Source of the DNA: Plantago major
Lineage: Eukaryota > Streptophyta > Magnoliopsida > Lamiales > Plantaginaceae
Assembly: GCA_026545765.1 (NCBI GenBank)
Contig: CM048844.1
Location: 57,756,932 to 57,820,931, forward strand
Reading direction: 5' to 3'
Length of the DNA: 64,000 nt
Both the position numbers and the translations under genes were made by a program. The notes beneath the pieces were generated by a model. That model was not told where the DNA came from, made no database searches, and saw nothing but the letters and a program-made list of their open reading frames with translations. Positions 1 to 12,760 of this stretch are shown in pieces (the stretch's first letter is position 1; each line of letters begins with the position of its first letter).

Positions 1-434
1 AACCCCTTCCACAAAACTAGGTAAAACTCTGCCATTAACTATCATTTGGTACATTCATGAACGATCGGTGTTCATTGGATGATTATATAACCTGACACGT
101 TTGAATTGATTAGATCGTATTTTTTCAACTCGATTCCCATTTCCCCATTTCTTGCATGTTATAAAGTTTTTGTCTCTTACCAAAATTCCCATTACAAATA
201 AAGCATTCCAACCCTTTAATACGAATTTATAAATTATAAATTACATGCATTTTACGAATGTAATCACCAAATTATATCAACACACTTCATTAATTAAATT
301 CTCATAATTTATAATCTAGTACATGTATAAATTTATCAAATGAAACAATTGCACATCTTAATTAACATACTTAACATACTTAAATCAAAACTACGACATA
401 CTTAACATTATACTAATTAACAATTCAAACAATT

Positions 435-788
435 GCACATCTCAAAGTTAATTAACTAGCTAGTAAACATACAATTGCTTAAATTAGTCTAAATTAACTA
501 AATTTTCCAAATATGTCAAAAAGTTAGGGTTTCAAAACGAGGTACTAAATCTTCATAATTTTACTAAATATACACCAATATCAAATTAATTAAAAGCCCT
601 GCATACTTACAAACATCCTAACATTATACTAAAAATTCAAATTCACAATCAATATATATCAATTGCACATCTCAAAGATAAACATTACCTAATTACAACT
701 AAACTAAGTACTATATACTCTCCATTTACATTCAATTGCTCAAATTAGTCCAAAGTAACAAAATCTCCAAATATAAAAAATTAGGGTT
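435..788. repeat. Diverged direct duplication inside the CACTA end
   Basis: Two blocks, about 435-533 and 660-788, share in the same order attgcacatctcaaag, a caattgct(t/c)aaattagt stretch, a ccaaatat stretch and a final ttagggttt. They are clearly related but differ by many substitutions and small indels, so the duplication is old. Confidence 0.6.
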
Positions 789-1006
789 TACCTTCAATTC
801 GAAGAAATGAGCGGATGAAATTTGAGATTGACGGCAGAATTGACCTCCTTGATTCACGAGCTTCGAATGTACACGAAGAATGGCCGAAATGGTTGAGATT
901 TGGACGGGATTTGCTTTGGCCGAAATGGGGAGAAGAAAGGAAGAAGAATGAGGAAGAAGAAAAATGGGGAGGGAAGCATTCTGCTTCCCGTAAAAACCTG
1001 AAAGTC

Positions 1007-1206
1007 TAACGACGGATAGTCCTATCCGTCGCTAGATTTTCATTTTTCGATTATTTTTTTTTTAAATTTCTTTTTTCCATTTTTTAATTTCTTTTCCAAT
1101 TTTGGTCAACGAATCTAGCGACGGATAAGACTATCCGTCGTTAAATAACGACGGATAAGCCTATCCGTCGTTAAATATAACGACGGAAATGCTTATCCGT
1201 CATTAG
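1007..1206. repeat. Four palindromic subterminal repeats
   Basis: Four hairpin-forming units of about 28 bp lie at 1007-1034, 1117-1145, 1146-1175 and 1178-1206. Each reads (t)aacgacggat(a/aag).cctatccgtcgtta or a close variant; a fifth half-unit (gtgacggat) follows at 1212. In CACTA elements such subterminal repeats bind the element's own transposase; that role here is inferred from family knowledge. Confidence 0.65.
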
Positions 1207-1259
1207 AACTAGTGACGGATTTCTAATTTGGCGTGGCTAGGAACAGGATTTCTTGTAGT

Positions 1260-1427
1260 TATATAGGGTGTGTAAGAGTGAAGTGATGTGTGTAAGAAAA
1301 AAGATGGGTTGATTTTTGGCGTTTGGCATTGAATTAAACGATTATAGGTTTTATAGGGTTGTTACTTGTTATATAGGGTGTGTAAGAGTGAAGTGATGCG
1401 TGTAAGAAAGAAGCGATGGGTTGATTC
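1260..1427. repeat. Direct duplication of about 55 bp next to the CACTA terminus
   Basis: The sequence tatatagggtgtgtaagagtg and its continuation to gatgggttgatt occur at 1260-1313 and again at 1370-1427 with only a few changes. The first copy begins exactly where the CACTA end stops. The copies are too long to be the 3-bp target duplication of a CACTA element, so this is a separate duplication of flanking DNA. The following stretch to 1920 shows no gene or known repeat. Confidence 0.7.
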
Positions 1428-2075
1428 AAAACACACACATACACCATACCTAATCATGTCACGTCCGCCTTCCAGTTGATTTAAAACTGTTGTAATTCTG
1501 AGAGAAGCTGTTAGCCACGTTATTCCATGTCTAGTGGCTAGTTCATAGCTGACACTTGCACACTCGCATATTGAACTCATTGTGCGTATGTTATTTGTTG
1601 CAAATATTAAATGGCAGTGGATATAATATATTACATATGACTTTTGATTTGCATGCTAAATGGTATGCATGCTTCGTTGTATTCTTATTATGTTTTCTAA
1701 TGGTACTTTTTGATCAAGGCTATTAAGACTTTATTAACTCAGAGCAGAAGAACAGTTTCTTAGCTGTAGGCTGCGGGCCTGTGTTGTCCATATTGCCCTG
1801 CTCATGTTACTAAGTAGATGATACATTGATTTTACTCCTCACCCTTGGTAGTTATTTTGTCTTATAACTTCTTCACATTAGAATAGACAAGTCTAATTTT
1901 GAACTTATTTTCTTACGCAGCCGTCTCCAACTACTTTTGATGAAGTTTTCCAGTGCATATTTGACTATATAGATAGGCTTTTTGTGATGGTACGGCCACG
2001 GAAACTGCTTTATATGGCCGTCGGTGAGTAAAAAGTTTAACTGGTGAGTGCTAAGTTTAAATTCAATGTAAGTAA

Positions 2076-2210
<135 letters not shown>

Positions 2211-2529
2211 TAGACATGTATATTTAATCTGATTTGCAGTTCTGCTTGTAGGCTGCTGAAGAGGAGAGGTTACATGAGGAGTTTGAGCGTGAGGGCAGGA
2301 AGCTTCCTCCCAAACAGGAGTCACAACTATTTGATTCCAATGTTATTACTCCTGGAACACCATTTATGGACGTTCTGTCAGTTTCTCTGCAATACTATGT
2401 TCACCTCAGAATAAACAATGATCCTGGATGGAAGAACGTGAAGGTATTGTTGTTGTTACCTTGCTGATACTCAGATTTTGCCTTTCCAAGTATAATTAAT
2501 TTGCAATTGGTGCAGTCTGTTCAGTATGA

Positions 2530-2778
<249 letters not shown>

Positions 2779-5639
2779 TAAGAAAGTTCCATAACAGCAA
2801 CTAAGGAGTTGGCTGATTAGAAAAATACAACCTGCCCCCAAAACCCTGACTCTGGATTCTGGAACTGCAGCTCTTTAATTGCAAACTGTTTTTTTTCTTT
2901 AACAGGATGCTGACTTGATCATGTTAGCGCTGGCGACTCACGAAGTCCATTTTTCGATACTTCGAGAGGTAACAAGTAGAACTTCATAAATGCAACTTTT
3001 ATGTTGAGTTGTTACTTCTGGAACCTTCTGCCTGGTGATGATTCAGAATATCTAGAAATAGTCAGGTTCAGTAGCATATATGTATATACTTGGATGAAAC
3101 ATGACCATTTGGAACATGAGCCTTATTATGTGTGTCAATGCATGGTCTTATATGATTATAATGTAGATAATATTGTGCTGCTCTGATTTCTGATATTGAT
3201 GATGGTATGTTTCTTTCCTTTTTGGTTCCAAAGGTTGTGTTTACACCGGGACAACAAGAAAAATGCTTTCTTTGTGGGCAGTTGGGCCACTTTGCTTCAG
3301 ACTGTGAAGGTAAAGCCAAGAGAAAGGCAGGTGAATTTGACAAGAAAGGTGAAGTCGTGTTGTGCCTAAAAAGCCATTTCAGGTATTCATTAGAAGTAAC
3401 ATAGTATTTAGTATTATAGAATTATGTTCATAAATATTTTGGCTGATTCATTGTAATTTTGCAGTTCCTAAACATCTGGACGCTCCGTGAATATCTGGAA
3501 TATGAGATGAGAATTCCTAATCTCCCGTTTGAGATAGACTTTGAGGGCATTATTGATGATTTTATCTTCACGTGCTTCTTTGTTGGTAATGATTTTTTGC
3601 CACATATGCCCACACTTGAAATTCGTGAGGTTTGTTTTATTGATGCTTTACATCCAAGTTCTTTGTTTATTATTGTATTTATCCTGTGCGGCTGTGCGCT
3701 TTTGATATGAACATAAGTGTTAGCTTTTTATCATGAATAAGCACATGACAACCTGGACCGATGCTAAGACTGGCCTAATATAAATTGGAAGAAAGAATGT
3801 TAATTCTTCTCGAGTTAATTTCCCTGTGAAACCATATTTGAATCTGTAAATTGAAGGTTATGGAGAGTAGATAAGCTAAAACGTGAACTGGCTTTCAACC
3901 TTGAAAGCTGAGAGTTACTTCCAAGAAGAAGGTGTTATGAGACAAGTAACACTTAAAGGTTGAGTAGTTGCCTGGAAAAGTTACTAGTTGAATAGACAAG
4001 TATAGATACTAAAGATAAAATTTTGTTGGGAATTAAAGAAAATGAATATGAATAAATTAAATAAAGATCCGTGATTATAAGTAACCAAATGATAATTCTT
4101 TATATGGGAACTACATACTCCATGTTTTCTATGCCACGTTAGCGCATCGATACATCTGCATCATTGTTATTCCTACGTCAGACAAGAGTCGCTCTTTTGC
4201 TTCTTTTCTGGATGTACAAAAAACCCATTTTTGTAGAGGATAGTTGAATATAATGCGTTTATTTCTCTTTTGGATGTATAGGGTGCCATCAACCTGCTTA
4301 TGGCTGTTTATAAAAAGGAGCTCAGGGCTTCAAACGGGTACCTGACTAATGGAAGCAAGGTGTGTTGATTTGTTCATAAATAATGATCGTTGATCCTGAT
4401 GTTAATGCTTTCTCTTGCTATATTGATGATTGTGCTTTTTATATATTCTGCTTCCATTCCTACAGCCAAATCTTCAAAGAGTGGAGCGCTTTATTCAAGC
4501 TGTAGGAGCGTTTGAAGATAAAATATTTCAGAAAAGGGCCAGGTTGCATCAGGTTTGTTCTACTTACCCCCTTAAGTTATCACCACTTCTCCGACTTCTG
4601 TTTTCAGTAACATGATGAAATAGGTATGCACACCAGAGCTTAGTATTTATGTGGTAACAGTGTGTTCTTTAGTACACCATGGACTTGGCCACTAGATCCA
4701 CTAGCGAGAAATTTGAATAGTTTTCCCACCAGAATTCAATTAGCAGTAAGTGTCAACCAAACCACAAGCTTCTGGAGGTAAAGCGTGTGAACTGTGAATG
4801 TGTATGTTTTATATCTATCAACAATAAAGGGACACATTTAGGATGATGCAGTAGGTATGCACACCAGATCTTAGATATGTGTTAGCAGATTATTCTTTAG
4901 TACAAGTACTTGGCCACTAGATCCACAGATAATTTGAATGTTTTATTTATCCCACCTTAGTTGAGCCAGCAGTGTGTAAATACCAAACCAAAACACATGC
5001 TTTCTGTAGGTTTTTAGTATAGAGTGTACATCTCTTCTGGAAGTAGGATGCGTTTCTGCTCCCTCTCAATCATTTTGGTGTTACCTCTTACCTATCCATG
5101 ATTTCCTTAAGACCCTAATGCAATATATATTTAAATTTCTGTACTTCGGATTTTGAGGTGCTGTCTCTCTTTGTAAATTAGAAAAATGCTGTGTTCTTTC
5201 TGCAGTTTTGTGGTTGATTGTCAAATTATATATGGATGATTAACCTATGTTGAATTGCTTATCTTACAATAATAATCTTCTAATGTTCGCAGAGACAATC
5301 TGAAAGAGTTAAGCGTGATAAACTAGCCAAGAGAGGGGATGATATGGAACCTAGTAACCAACTGGAACTAGTTCCAGTTAACAGGTTTCATGGTTCTCGC
5401 CTTGCTTCTGGTCATTCACCTTCCCCGTTTCAACAGAAGTGTCCTTCTAGCTCTAGTAGGCATGATCAAGTCGGCCATGCTACCTCAAGTATGTTTGATC
5501 TTGACATTCACCGCAAACAATCTGGATTGTCGGAGGGCAAGAGCACTCATGGCCGGGCCCAGAAAGTTGCATGATTCGACTCTGGGGCCACCATAGGTGC
5601 AGCAATTGTCGAAGCTGAGAGTAGTCTTGAAACTGATGT

Positions 5640-6085
5640 TTGTACCCTTTGTTGCTTCAAAGGAGTCAATTCTATTACATTTTTGTGTTGTCAATTTCTT
5701 ACTGTTTAATTCTATATTGGGGATTTGTAACTTGTCCCGGTCAATGCCAAACAAGGTGATAGATCTCCTGAGGGCTTGGAGAAGGAATCTGAAAGATAAA
5801 GATAATTTTTTTTTTTTTTTGCGGAATCTCATACCTGGCTGTGTTATTTGGTGCATTTGGATCGAGAGAAACAATAGATGTTTCGAAGATGTTTCTAACT
5901 CGGATATGAATTTTCTCAACAGTTTTGTAGGGTTGTCACTTTCCAGCTTTAATGGAGCAGCAAGTAACCTTGTGTCTGATTGTAGTAGCTTAGTGTCCTT
6001 TATGTCTGAGTTGCTGTAATACACTTCCCGTGTATTTTATTTCTAATAAAATATTTCTTATTACCTTTCCAAAAACAAAAAAAAC
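5640..6085 (+). mobile_element. 5'-truncated LINE tail in an XRN intron
   Basis: This intronic block encodes, in plus orientation, a piece ending WCIWIERNNRCFEDVSNSD and a short tail before a stop at 6018, typical of the C-terminal end of plant LINE ORF2. It is followed by aataaaat and an A-rich run at about 6070-6092. That order (ORF2 C-terminus, polyadenylation-like signal, A tail) fits a LINE copy truncated at its 5' end, as target-primed integration usually leaves. The left border is approximate and no target duplication was established. Confidence 0.7.
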
Positions 6086-7384
6086 AAAAAAAATTATGTA
6101 TGGTCAATTTTTTTGTGGTGAGCTGCATTTACCTTTCTCACCCGGATGTCATAGGCTCATAGAAGTTATTTTAAATATTTTGTTTGAGATGTAGTAAACT
6201 TATTTAACTTCATTCGTACATGGTTTGATTCAGGTAAATGATAGCAAAGAAGAGCTGAAAATGAAGCTTAAGGAGATACTTCGTGAGAAGTCGGATGTAT
6301 TTAATATGGATAATGCGGAGGAAGACAAGGTCTAAGCATTATTCTCACTGTGTCTGCATTACTGTTTGCACATTCATATACTTGGTTAATTTCTTGATGT
6401 TTCCTTGGTTGTGAAGTTTAGATGAGTACTTCTTTTCAGGTTAGTTAGAGCTCCTTTTTTAATTTTTTTTTATTTTCTTATATCTTTTGCTTGGTTGACT
6501 GTGAGCTGTTGTTAATTGTGTTTTCCATCTGCTTTGAGAAGTATCCTCGAGGCTCATATTAGATGTAGCTTCATATTGTTAAGACTTGAGAATAACATCT
6601 CATCTTAGATAAATTATGAACATGAGTTTTGGCTAAAAGAGGTGACAACACGTGTGATTGCTGTTTTCCTAGAGAGTTCTTTAAATCAAAACACCACATG
6701 GATGACCTGTGAATTCGTATCCTTGAAATCTATTAGGAATTCTAGTTTAAGCCGCACGTGGTCATCCATAATTTGGAATTGGATTTATTTACTGCTTCTC
6801 TGGCACTGATTAGCTGTAATAATTATTTCAATTGCAGTTACTCACTCCCATCTTTTTAAAGCTTTACATTTTACCATTTTGAATTTTTTTAAGTTTAACG
6901 TTTCCTTATTTGGAAACCCACTATCTCATCTTATTAATTTTATAATCAATCTCTTTCATACTTTATCTATTCTCTCTCTTACTTTTTCTATTCTTTCTCT
7001 TTCTTTTCACCATATACTTATTATTTTATTCCATTTCATTAAAATTCACACCAAATCAAAGTGTCAAACTTTAAAAAGACCGGAGGGAGTAATTAATATC
7101 TGCCACTCAGCTTTTTCAGTATTTATGCTCTAGAGTTTACAGAAAAACATTAGATGTACCCCCGTTCTATGGTGGAGGTGAGAGATACTATTTTGTTTAC
7201 CTTATTTTTGTTTTTTCAACATTCAGATAAAATTGGGAGTACCGGGTTGGAGAGAAAGGTATTATGAAGATAAGTTTTCTGCAACGACTCCCGAAGAACT
7301 TGATGCAGTTCGTAGAGATGTAGTAAGTTTAACTTAATTTATGTCTTCGCATGTTTTCAAGTATCAGGTACAACAAACTTACCA

Positions 7385-8822
7385 GAGGTTTTCTATGGTT
7401 AGTCACGGTGTTGCCCTGACTAACGTCAGTCACTCATTTCAAACCATTAGATGATAGATCCGACGGTCAAAATTACATGACCTGCTACCTATTGCATAAG
7501 TTGTCGTTATAAAGTGTTGCTCTTGTCGTTCTATCTGTTGTTATTGTTGCTCTCTATTGCTCAAAACTATTTTTAAAAATAAAATTACATTGCAAATTAT
7601 AATACAAAAAAAAATCAGATAAAAACAAAAAATTAACATTAAACATTTCCCCGTTCTAATATCACATCAAAGAAGGAGATGCTCATATGACCAAAATAAC
7701 CAGAATCCTATTAAGTTCACACTCCACCATCACTCCGTCTGTCCGGTCTGGACCACCGACTTGGCCGGAATTTGATTCTGTTCTCCGAAGTGCTTCGTTG
7801 CGTCCCTGTTGACCCGGTTTGAAGGTATTGCCGCGAGTTGAGAGCTTTCCAAGCTCAAGCCGCCATTAATGGCGCCTGTGAAACTTCCGATGCTCTCCTT
7901 GTATTTAACTCATAAGAATTAATTTTGAAAGGCATTAGAAGAGATGGCTCTTTCGTTAATGGAAAGGAGAAAGGTCGAGTCTAGATCGCGTTTTGAATGC
8001 GAGTGGATTTTTTCGAATCCGTTGCCGCCTTTAGATGATGATTGTGAACATATGGTGATTATTTATGTGAGAAATCAAGACTTCAAACCAGATTTGTTGA
8101 AGAAATGGTTAAAATCGCCTTTGCAGAAGTTTGGTTGAGTTACAGGGACCCAATTGAATTTTTTCTAAACTCAAAGGACTTTGTTTTGATAATTTGATGA
8201 CATCCAGGGACTTACGATTTAAATTGGTTATTGATGAAAATTACAAATCTGCCATGCACCATTTATTTTGGAAACTGCAGAAAAGGCCTCAATTTTTTAT
8301 AAACATCAAGTTTGACTCATGTATATATGTAATTTATGTGGGGTTCTAATGATATGTAGTAGTAATATTTTGAAGTACATACTGACATTGTAAGGTTCTG
8401 ACAAGTAAAGTACTTGGTGCAGTGGTTATTGATATGTGGCGTTCTTGGTATGGGTTCGAATCTGTTCAACGTCACCTCTTTTTTTCAAATATACATGTAA
8501 TCAGTCTATTGGGTGGCCCGAACTACATCTAATGGACTTGCTGCCCCGGGCCATGTGTTTGAGCCAGATCGGGCCACCAGCCCAAACTAAAATGCATTTG
8601 CCATTTTCCGGGCTGGGCCTACCGTGTCCTTTAGCAGCCCGGGCTAATATTCCTATATTTATTTATTTATTTTAATTTATTATTATTTTTAATAAATGAA
8701 ATGGTGAAAATGAAAAAAGTAGAAACAAGTTGCAGGTTAGAGAACTAAAGAGCAATGCCACATGGCATGCATTGACACTGACGTTAGTCAGAGCAACATG
8801 TCGACTGACGATAGAAAACCTG
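7385..8822. mobile_element. Non-autonomous Mutator-like element (possible Pack-MULE) in an XRN intron
   Basis: The two ends are inverted copies over about 45 bp: the left end starts gaggttttctatggttagtc and the right end closes with gactgacgatagaaaacctg. The element is flanked by identical 9-bp direct repeats aacttacca at 7376-7384 and 8823-8831, the size Mutator-like elements make. It carries no transposase. The middle (about 7730-8140) is less AT-rich and includes a 64-codon frame at 7944-8138 with protein-like composition (RSRFECEWIFSNPLPPLDDD), so it may be captured host exon sequence. I do not recognise that protein. Intron size suggests the gene was spliced around it. Confidence 0.75.
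8414..8480 (+). repeat. SINE-like RNA polymerase III promoter remnant
   Basis: An A-box-like ttggtgcagtggtta (8414-8428) is followed 24 bp later by a B-box-like gggttcgaatc (8452-8462) and a short T run at about 8478. This is the layout of tRNA-derived SINE heads. It lies inside the Mutator-like element, so it would be a nested insertion. No A tail or target duplication was identified. Confidence 0.45.
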
Positions 8823-9893
8823 AACTTACCATGTTTTCAAGTTCAAGTACCGGTTACGGATACTTGTTGTGTTGGTTCTTAATTTTGATTTCCGGCAGGT
8901 CCTGAAATACACTGAAGGTTTATGTTGGGTTATGCTTTACTACTATGAAGGGGTCTGTTCCTGGAAATGGTAAGTTTGTAGTTACTTTCTATACTTCTTG
9001 ACTGCTATATGTTGAAGTTATGTAGATTATCACTGATATCAAAGAAAGTTATAGAAGTGAACACTGATTTTTATACACTTGTAGTCTTATACTATCACTT
9101 ACTGTTGGTTGTTAATATGTACTGTTTCCTGTTACTTGGGATTGATTTTGTTTTATAATAACCAGTAAATTAGTTGGACAGTTTCCTTGCTCAGTTGCTC
9201 GAAGTGTCGGGTGACACTTGTGCAAATCAAATAAAGAAACCGAAGATAAACTTTGTCAATAATGCAAAGTGTTGCAAAAGTACACATCACAAACTATTTC
9301 CGTAACCTTGTAATGCATTAAGTCCGTACGGTCCTGGAATATAATCTACGTACTAAAAATCACTTTTGATGGACTCCTTGTTTGCGCTCCCATGGTATAT
9401 CTTACCAGCAGGAGGCTGTCTTGGAGTTCTTAATCTATGTATTTGGATCGTTTACCTCACACCTTGAAAAACGTATTACATGCATTTTGGGAACTGTTAT
9501 CCTGGATAAAAGACAAAAAATGTACTGTATGAATGCGATGTACAATTAAGGAATTCCAGAGGCAGAGAGGCTATGATCAACTAAGGTACTTTAACTTAAT
9601 GATACGTCTAAATAAGTTACTTTGACCAGTTGACCGACCGGAATTGCGCACATGAATCACACACGGTGAAAAAATGTAACAGTTTTAGAAAAGTCAAATT
9701 GGAAAAAGAAAATAAAGAACTAAAACAAAAGGAGTATTAAAATAAAAATAGCCCTCTTCATCGAATAAATACCTCCCCATTTTGTTTTTGATGATTTTAT
9801 CTCCTGTTTTACCTGAATTTAAATCTAACTCATACCAGAAAAATAATTGAGAAAATTATATTATGAACAGTTAATCATTATGCTTTCATAATA

Positions 9894-10266
9894 CTTCCTC
9901 CGTCCCGGGAATAGCTTTCCGTTTTGCCATTTTTGGTGGCCAAACAAAACTTCCCATATCTTTTTTTTGGGAATCATCCATTCAACTTAAACATTAAGTG
10001 GCTGTTTGTCAAGCGATTATAATTGCGTAAACCTGATTAAAATCGCCTAAAAACACCTGTTTTGATATGGTTTTCTTGGTTTTAATCGCTTGCCAAACGA
10101 CCTATAAATATATTTAAAAGTAAACCAACTACCATTACTTTATTCAACTTCAAGTTTTAAAAATCAATTTGAGGGACCTATTAACATTATTTTATCCAAA
10201 AGTAACACAAACCTTATTTTCTCCACCAAAAAAGTAAACGGGAAGCTATTCCCAAGACGGAGGAAG
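9894..10266. mobile_element. Stowaway-like MITE in an XRN intron
   Basis: Terminal inverted repeats read cttcctccgtcccgggaata at the left and, inverted, cttcctccgtcttgggaata at the right; both continue into a matching gctttccg/gcttcccg. TA dinucleotides sit outside both ends. This matches Stowaway elements mobilised by Tc1/mariner-type transposases. It is enlarged by a second MITE at 10000-10102. Confidence 0.85.
10000..10102. mobile_element. Small MITE nested in the Stowaway element
   Basis: A 103-bp unit has inverted ends ggctgtttgtcaagcgatta and ggtcgtttggcaagcgatta (right end read inverted). It interrupts the interior of the surrounding Stowaway MITE and has no coding capacity. Superfamily is unclear because the flanking duplication is not readable. 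Confidence 0.6.
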
Positions 10267-12760
10267 TATAATTTTTTAAATTAATTTTCCTTTTTAATTT
10301 GGGAACAATTTGCAGTTGAACGGGCCGTTAAAAAAATCAACAAAAATAAAATGATAATCTATTGACCTTGCAGAGTAAGTAAAGTAAAAAAAAAAAAAAA
10401 AAAAATCCACATTCACCACAGAGAAGTGCTTAGGAGCTCAACAACTCTAATTTATTCAAAACCAAATTGATCATATCTCCCTTCATAGTCTTTGTCCAAT
10501 TTTAATTTTTAGTGGTCTTATTCTATTTTTTTCATCGAACGAGACTCACATGTGCGAATTCTGGTCGGTCAGCCAGTCAAAGTACCTTATTTGGACCTGT
10601 CGTTCGCTAAAGTACTTTTGTTTGTATTTTACCCCTGTTATGCGTTACTACAAATATTACCATGATGTTCCAGAACTAGTTTTCAGGCTTTAGACTTGCT
10701 TGCTACTAGTCACTTGTCAATCTGTTCTTTTTTTTTTTTTTTTTTTGAGAAACAAGCTCTGTAATATTTTAATCCACTTGATTGAACATTATACACTTGA
10801 TCGATGTTGAGTAACAGTTAAGATATAATTTTTTTGGTGAATCTTGGTGGATATTTTTACATCTGAGAGCTATTTATCTGCTCACATTGATAATACATGT
10901 CTGATGCATAAAAATTTTAATTTCAGGTTTTACCCATACCATTATGCGCCATTTGCTTCAGACCTCAAGGATCTTGGAAAGTTGAACATAAAGTTTGAAT
11001 TGGGGTCACCATTTAGACCTTTCAATCAGTTAATGGGCGTTTTCCCTGCTGCAAGGTTGGATGAATTTTCATATTATTCTGTCAGGCCTTTTCTTTTCTA
11101 AATACTTTTATTTCTTTTCTTTTTATTTTATATATATTATAAATACATTTGGCTTTTTTTGTCTTCTGACTGGGTGTGCATTGCAGTTCTCATGCTTTAC
11201 CCGAGCAGTACAGAAAGTTGATGACTGATCCGAATTCACCCATTATTGATTTCTATCCTACTGGTACAATCATGTCTTTCTTCCTGCCTTAAGATGAAAT
11301 AGTTTCTCGTTGTTAATATGAAAAAGTAGTTATTGTATCTCTTATTTGCGATGTGGATTGCTAGATTTTGAAGTGGACATGGCTGGTAAACGGTTCTCTT
11401 GGCAGGTGTGTTTTGCTCTTTCTATGGTTTCGAGACTGGAACATGATCATATATTGAAGCTTTGTTCTGTCATCTATTCTCATTTAGTAAAAACACTATT
11501 ATCTGTTGCCTATTTTCTGTTAGGGTATTGCCAAATTGCCATTTATTGATGAATCCCGACTGCTGGCAGAAGTTGCAAAAATTGAACATACGCTTACGGT
11601 AACATGATTGGCCTATTTCTGCATCTTGTAGTCTTGGATGAAGGATAGGGTACTAATATCATCAGCTTGTTATCTTTTTTCAGGAAGAAGCAGCACGGAG
11701 AAACAGTATCATGTTTGACATGCTTTTTGTTTCAGTATCTCACACATTGTCCTCATACATATTTTCTCTTGATGATCGCTGCAACCAGCTCACGGAAAAG
11801 GAACGAATTGAGATCAAAGAGCAGCTTGACCCAGCAACAAGGTTTGTCATTCTGAAATGTTTTTTCTTTCAAATCTTGGGCCGTAATGGTCAGTGGGAAC
11901 TTTTTGTGATAACATGATTGGACTCTATCCTGTTTTTGCTGACCAGATGTGCTTATAAACTTGGTCGAGTTGGATCTTAAAGAAGGCATAATGATTTAAT
12001 ATTGTTTCTTTGCTGTATGTGATCGGCATGATTTATCTATGCATGCGATGTTTGGTGCACTCTTTTTTTATATGCTACTTAGAGTTGAATGATTCTGGTA
12101 AAAAGATAAGTGTCCCCAACACTTTCCTTTTGCTGCTTGTTAATAGTAATTGAAGTTCAAACTGCATGCTTTAATGATTATTGAATAAGGTTTCTGTTTT
12201 AAGAAATCTAATTTGAAACTACTAATGGGCAATGCACCCAATGCCTTGTTCTTTAGTTTGAGAAGGCAGTAGATTTTTTTTTTTTTTACTTCAATCACTT
12301 GCACTTTCTTAACCCAGTGCCCACCAGTTCCCTAATGACCAATCAGAGGCTCCTGTTTGCTATCCAACTTCTGTGAACACTAGCCTCTTATAACATCATA
12401 CTTTCCAAATGTTGCTGCCTCTGTCTTATACTGTTGGTTCACTTGTTGGAACGTGAGTTACGATCCCCTGTTGCAGATCGATGACTACCTTTTAGCTCAC
12501 ATCAGTTGATCTTTCTGTCTTCTCCTTTGTTTTAATGACCCTTTAACCATCTACAGTTTGGCCCAACTCATCTTTGAGCTTGGCTAGGTGGGGCTATTGT
12601 ATCATATGCTTTGTTTGTAACCAGATGGGAGTTTTTTTTTTTAATTGAAATCCCTGTCACATGGACCTGAGGAATAATATTTAGTTTCGTGTAATAATCT
12701 AGGGAAGTTTATGTAGAAATCCCTGAAGAGTGAATGTTTTACATATAATTCAAACCGTTA

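Larger units (their letters stand above)
1..1259. mobile_element. Terminal part of a CACTA (En/Spm) DNA transposon
   Basis: The block ends at about 1259 in ggatttcttgtagt, the reverse complement of the CACTA-type terminus CACTACAAGAAATCC except that the last base is T rather than G. Just inside it lie several palindromic subterminal units built on gacggat/atccgtc, as CACTA ends usually carry. The rest is AT-rich and non-coding, and the other end lies outside the window. The short open frame at 815-1009 resembles no protein I know. That this end is CACTA is inference from terminus plus subterminal repeats; no transposase is seen. Confidence 0.6.

Noticed and set aside
1362..1580. Missing XRN start exon between the CACTA end and 1921
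   Set aside because: No frame there matches the conserved N-terminus of XRN proteins on either strand.
5485..6024. 179-codon minus-strand frame
   Set aside because: It is antisense to an XRN exon and to the LINE tail, which both have family signatures on the plus strand; the minus frame has none.
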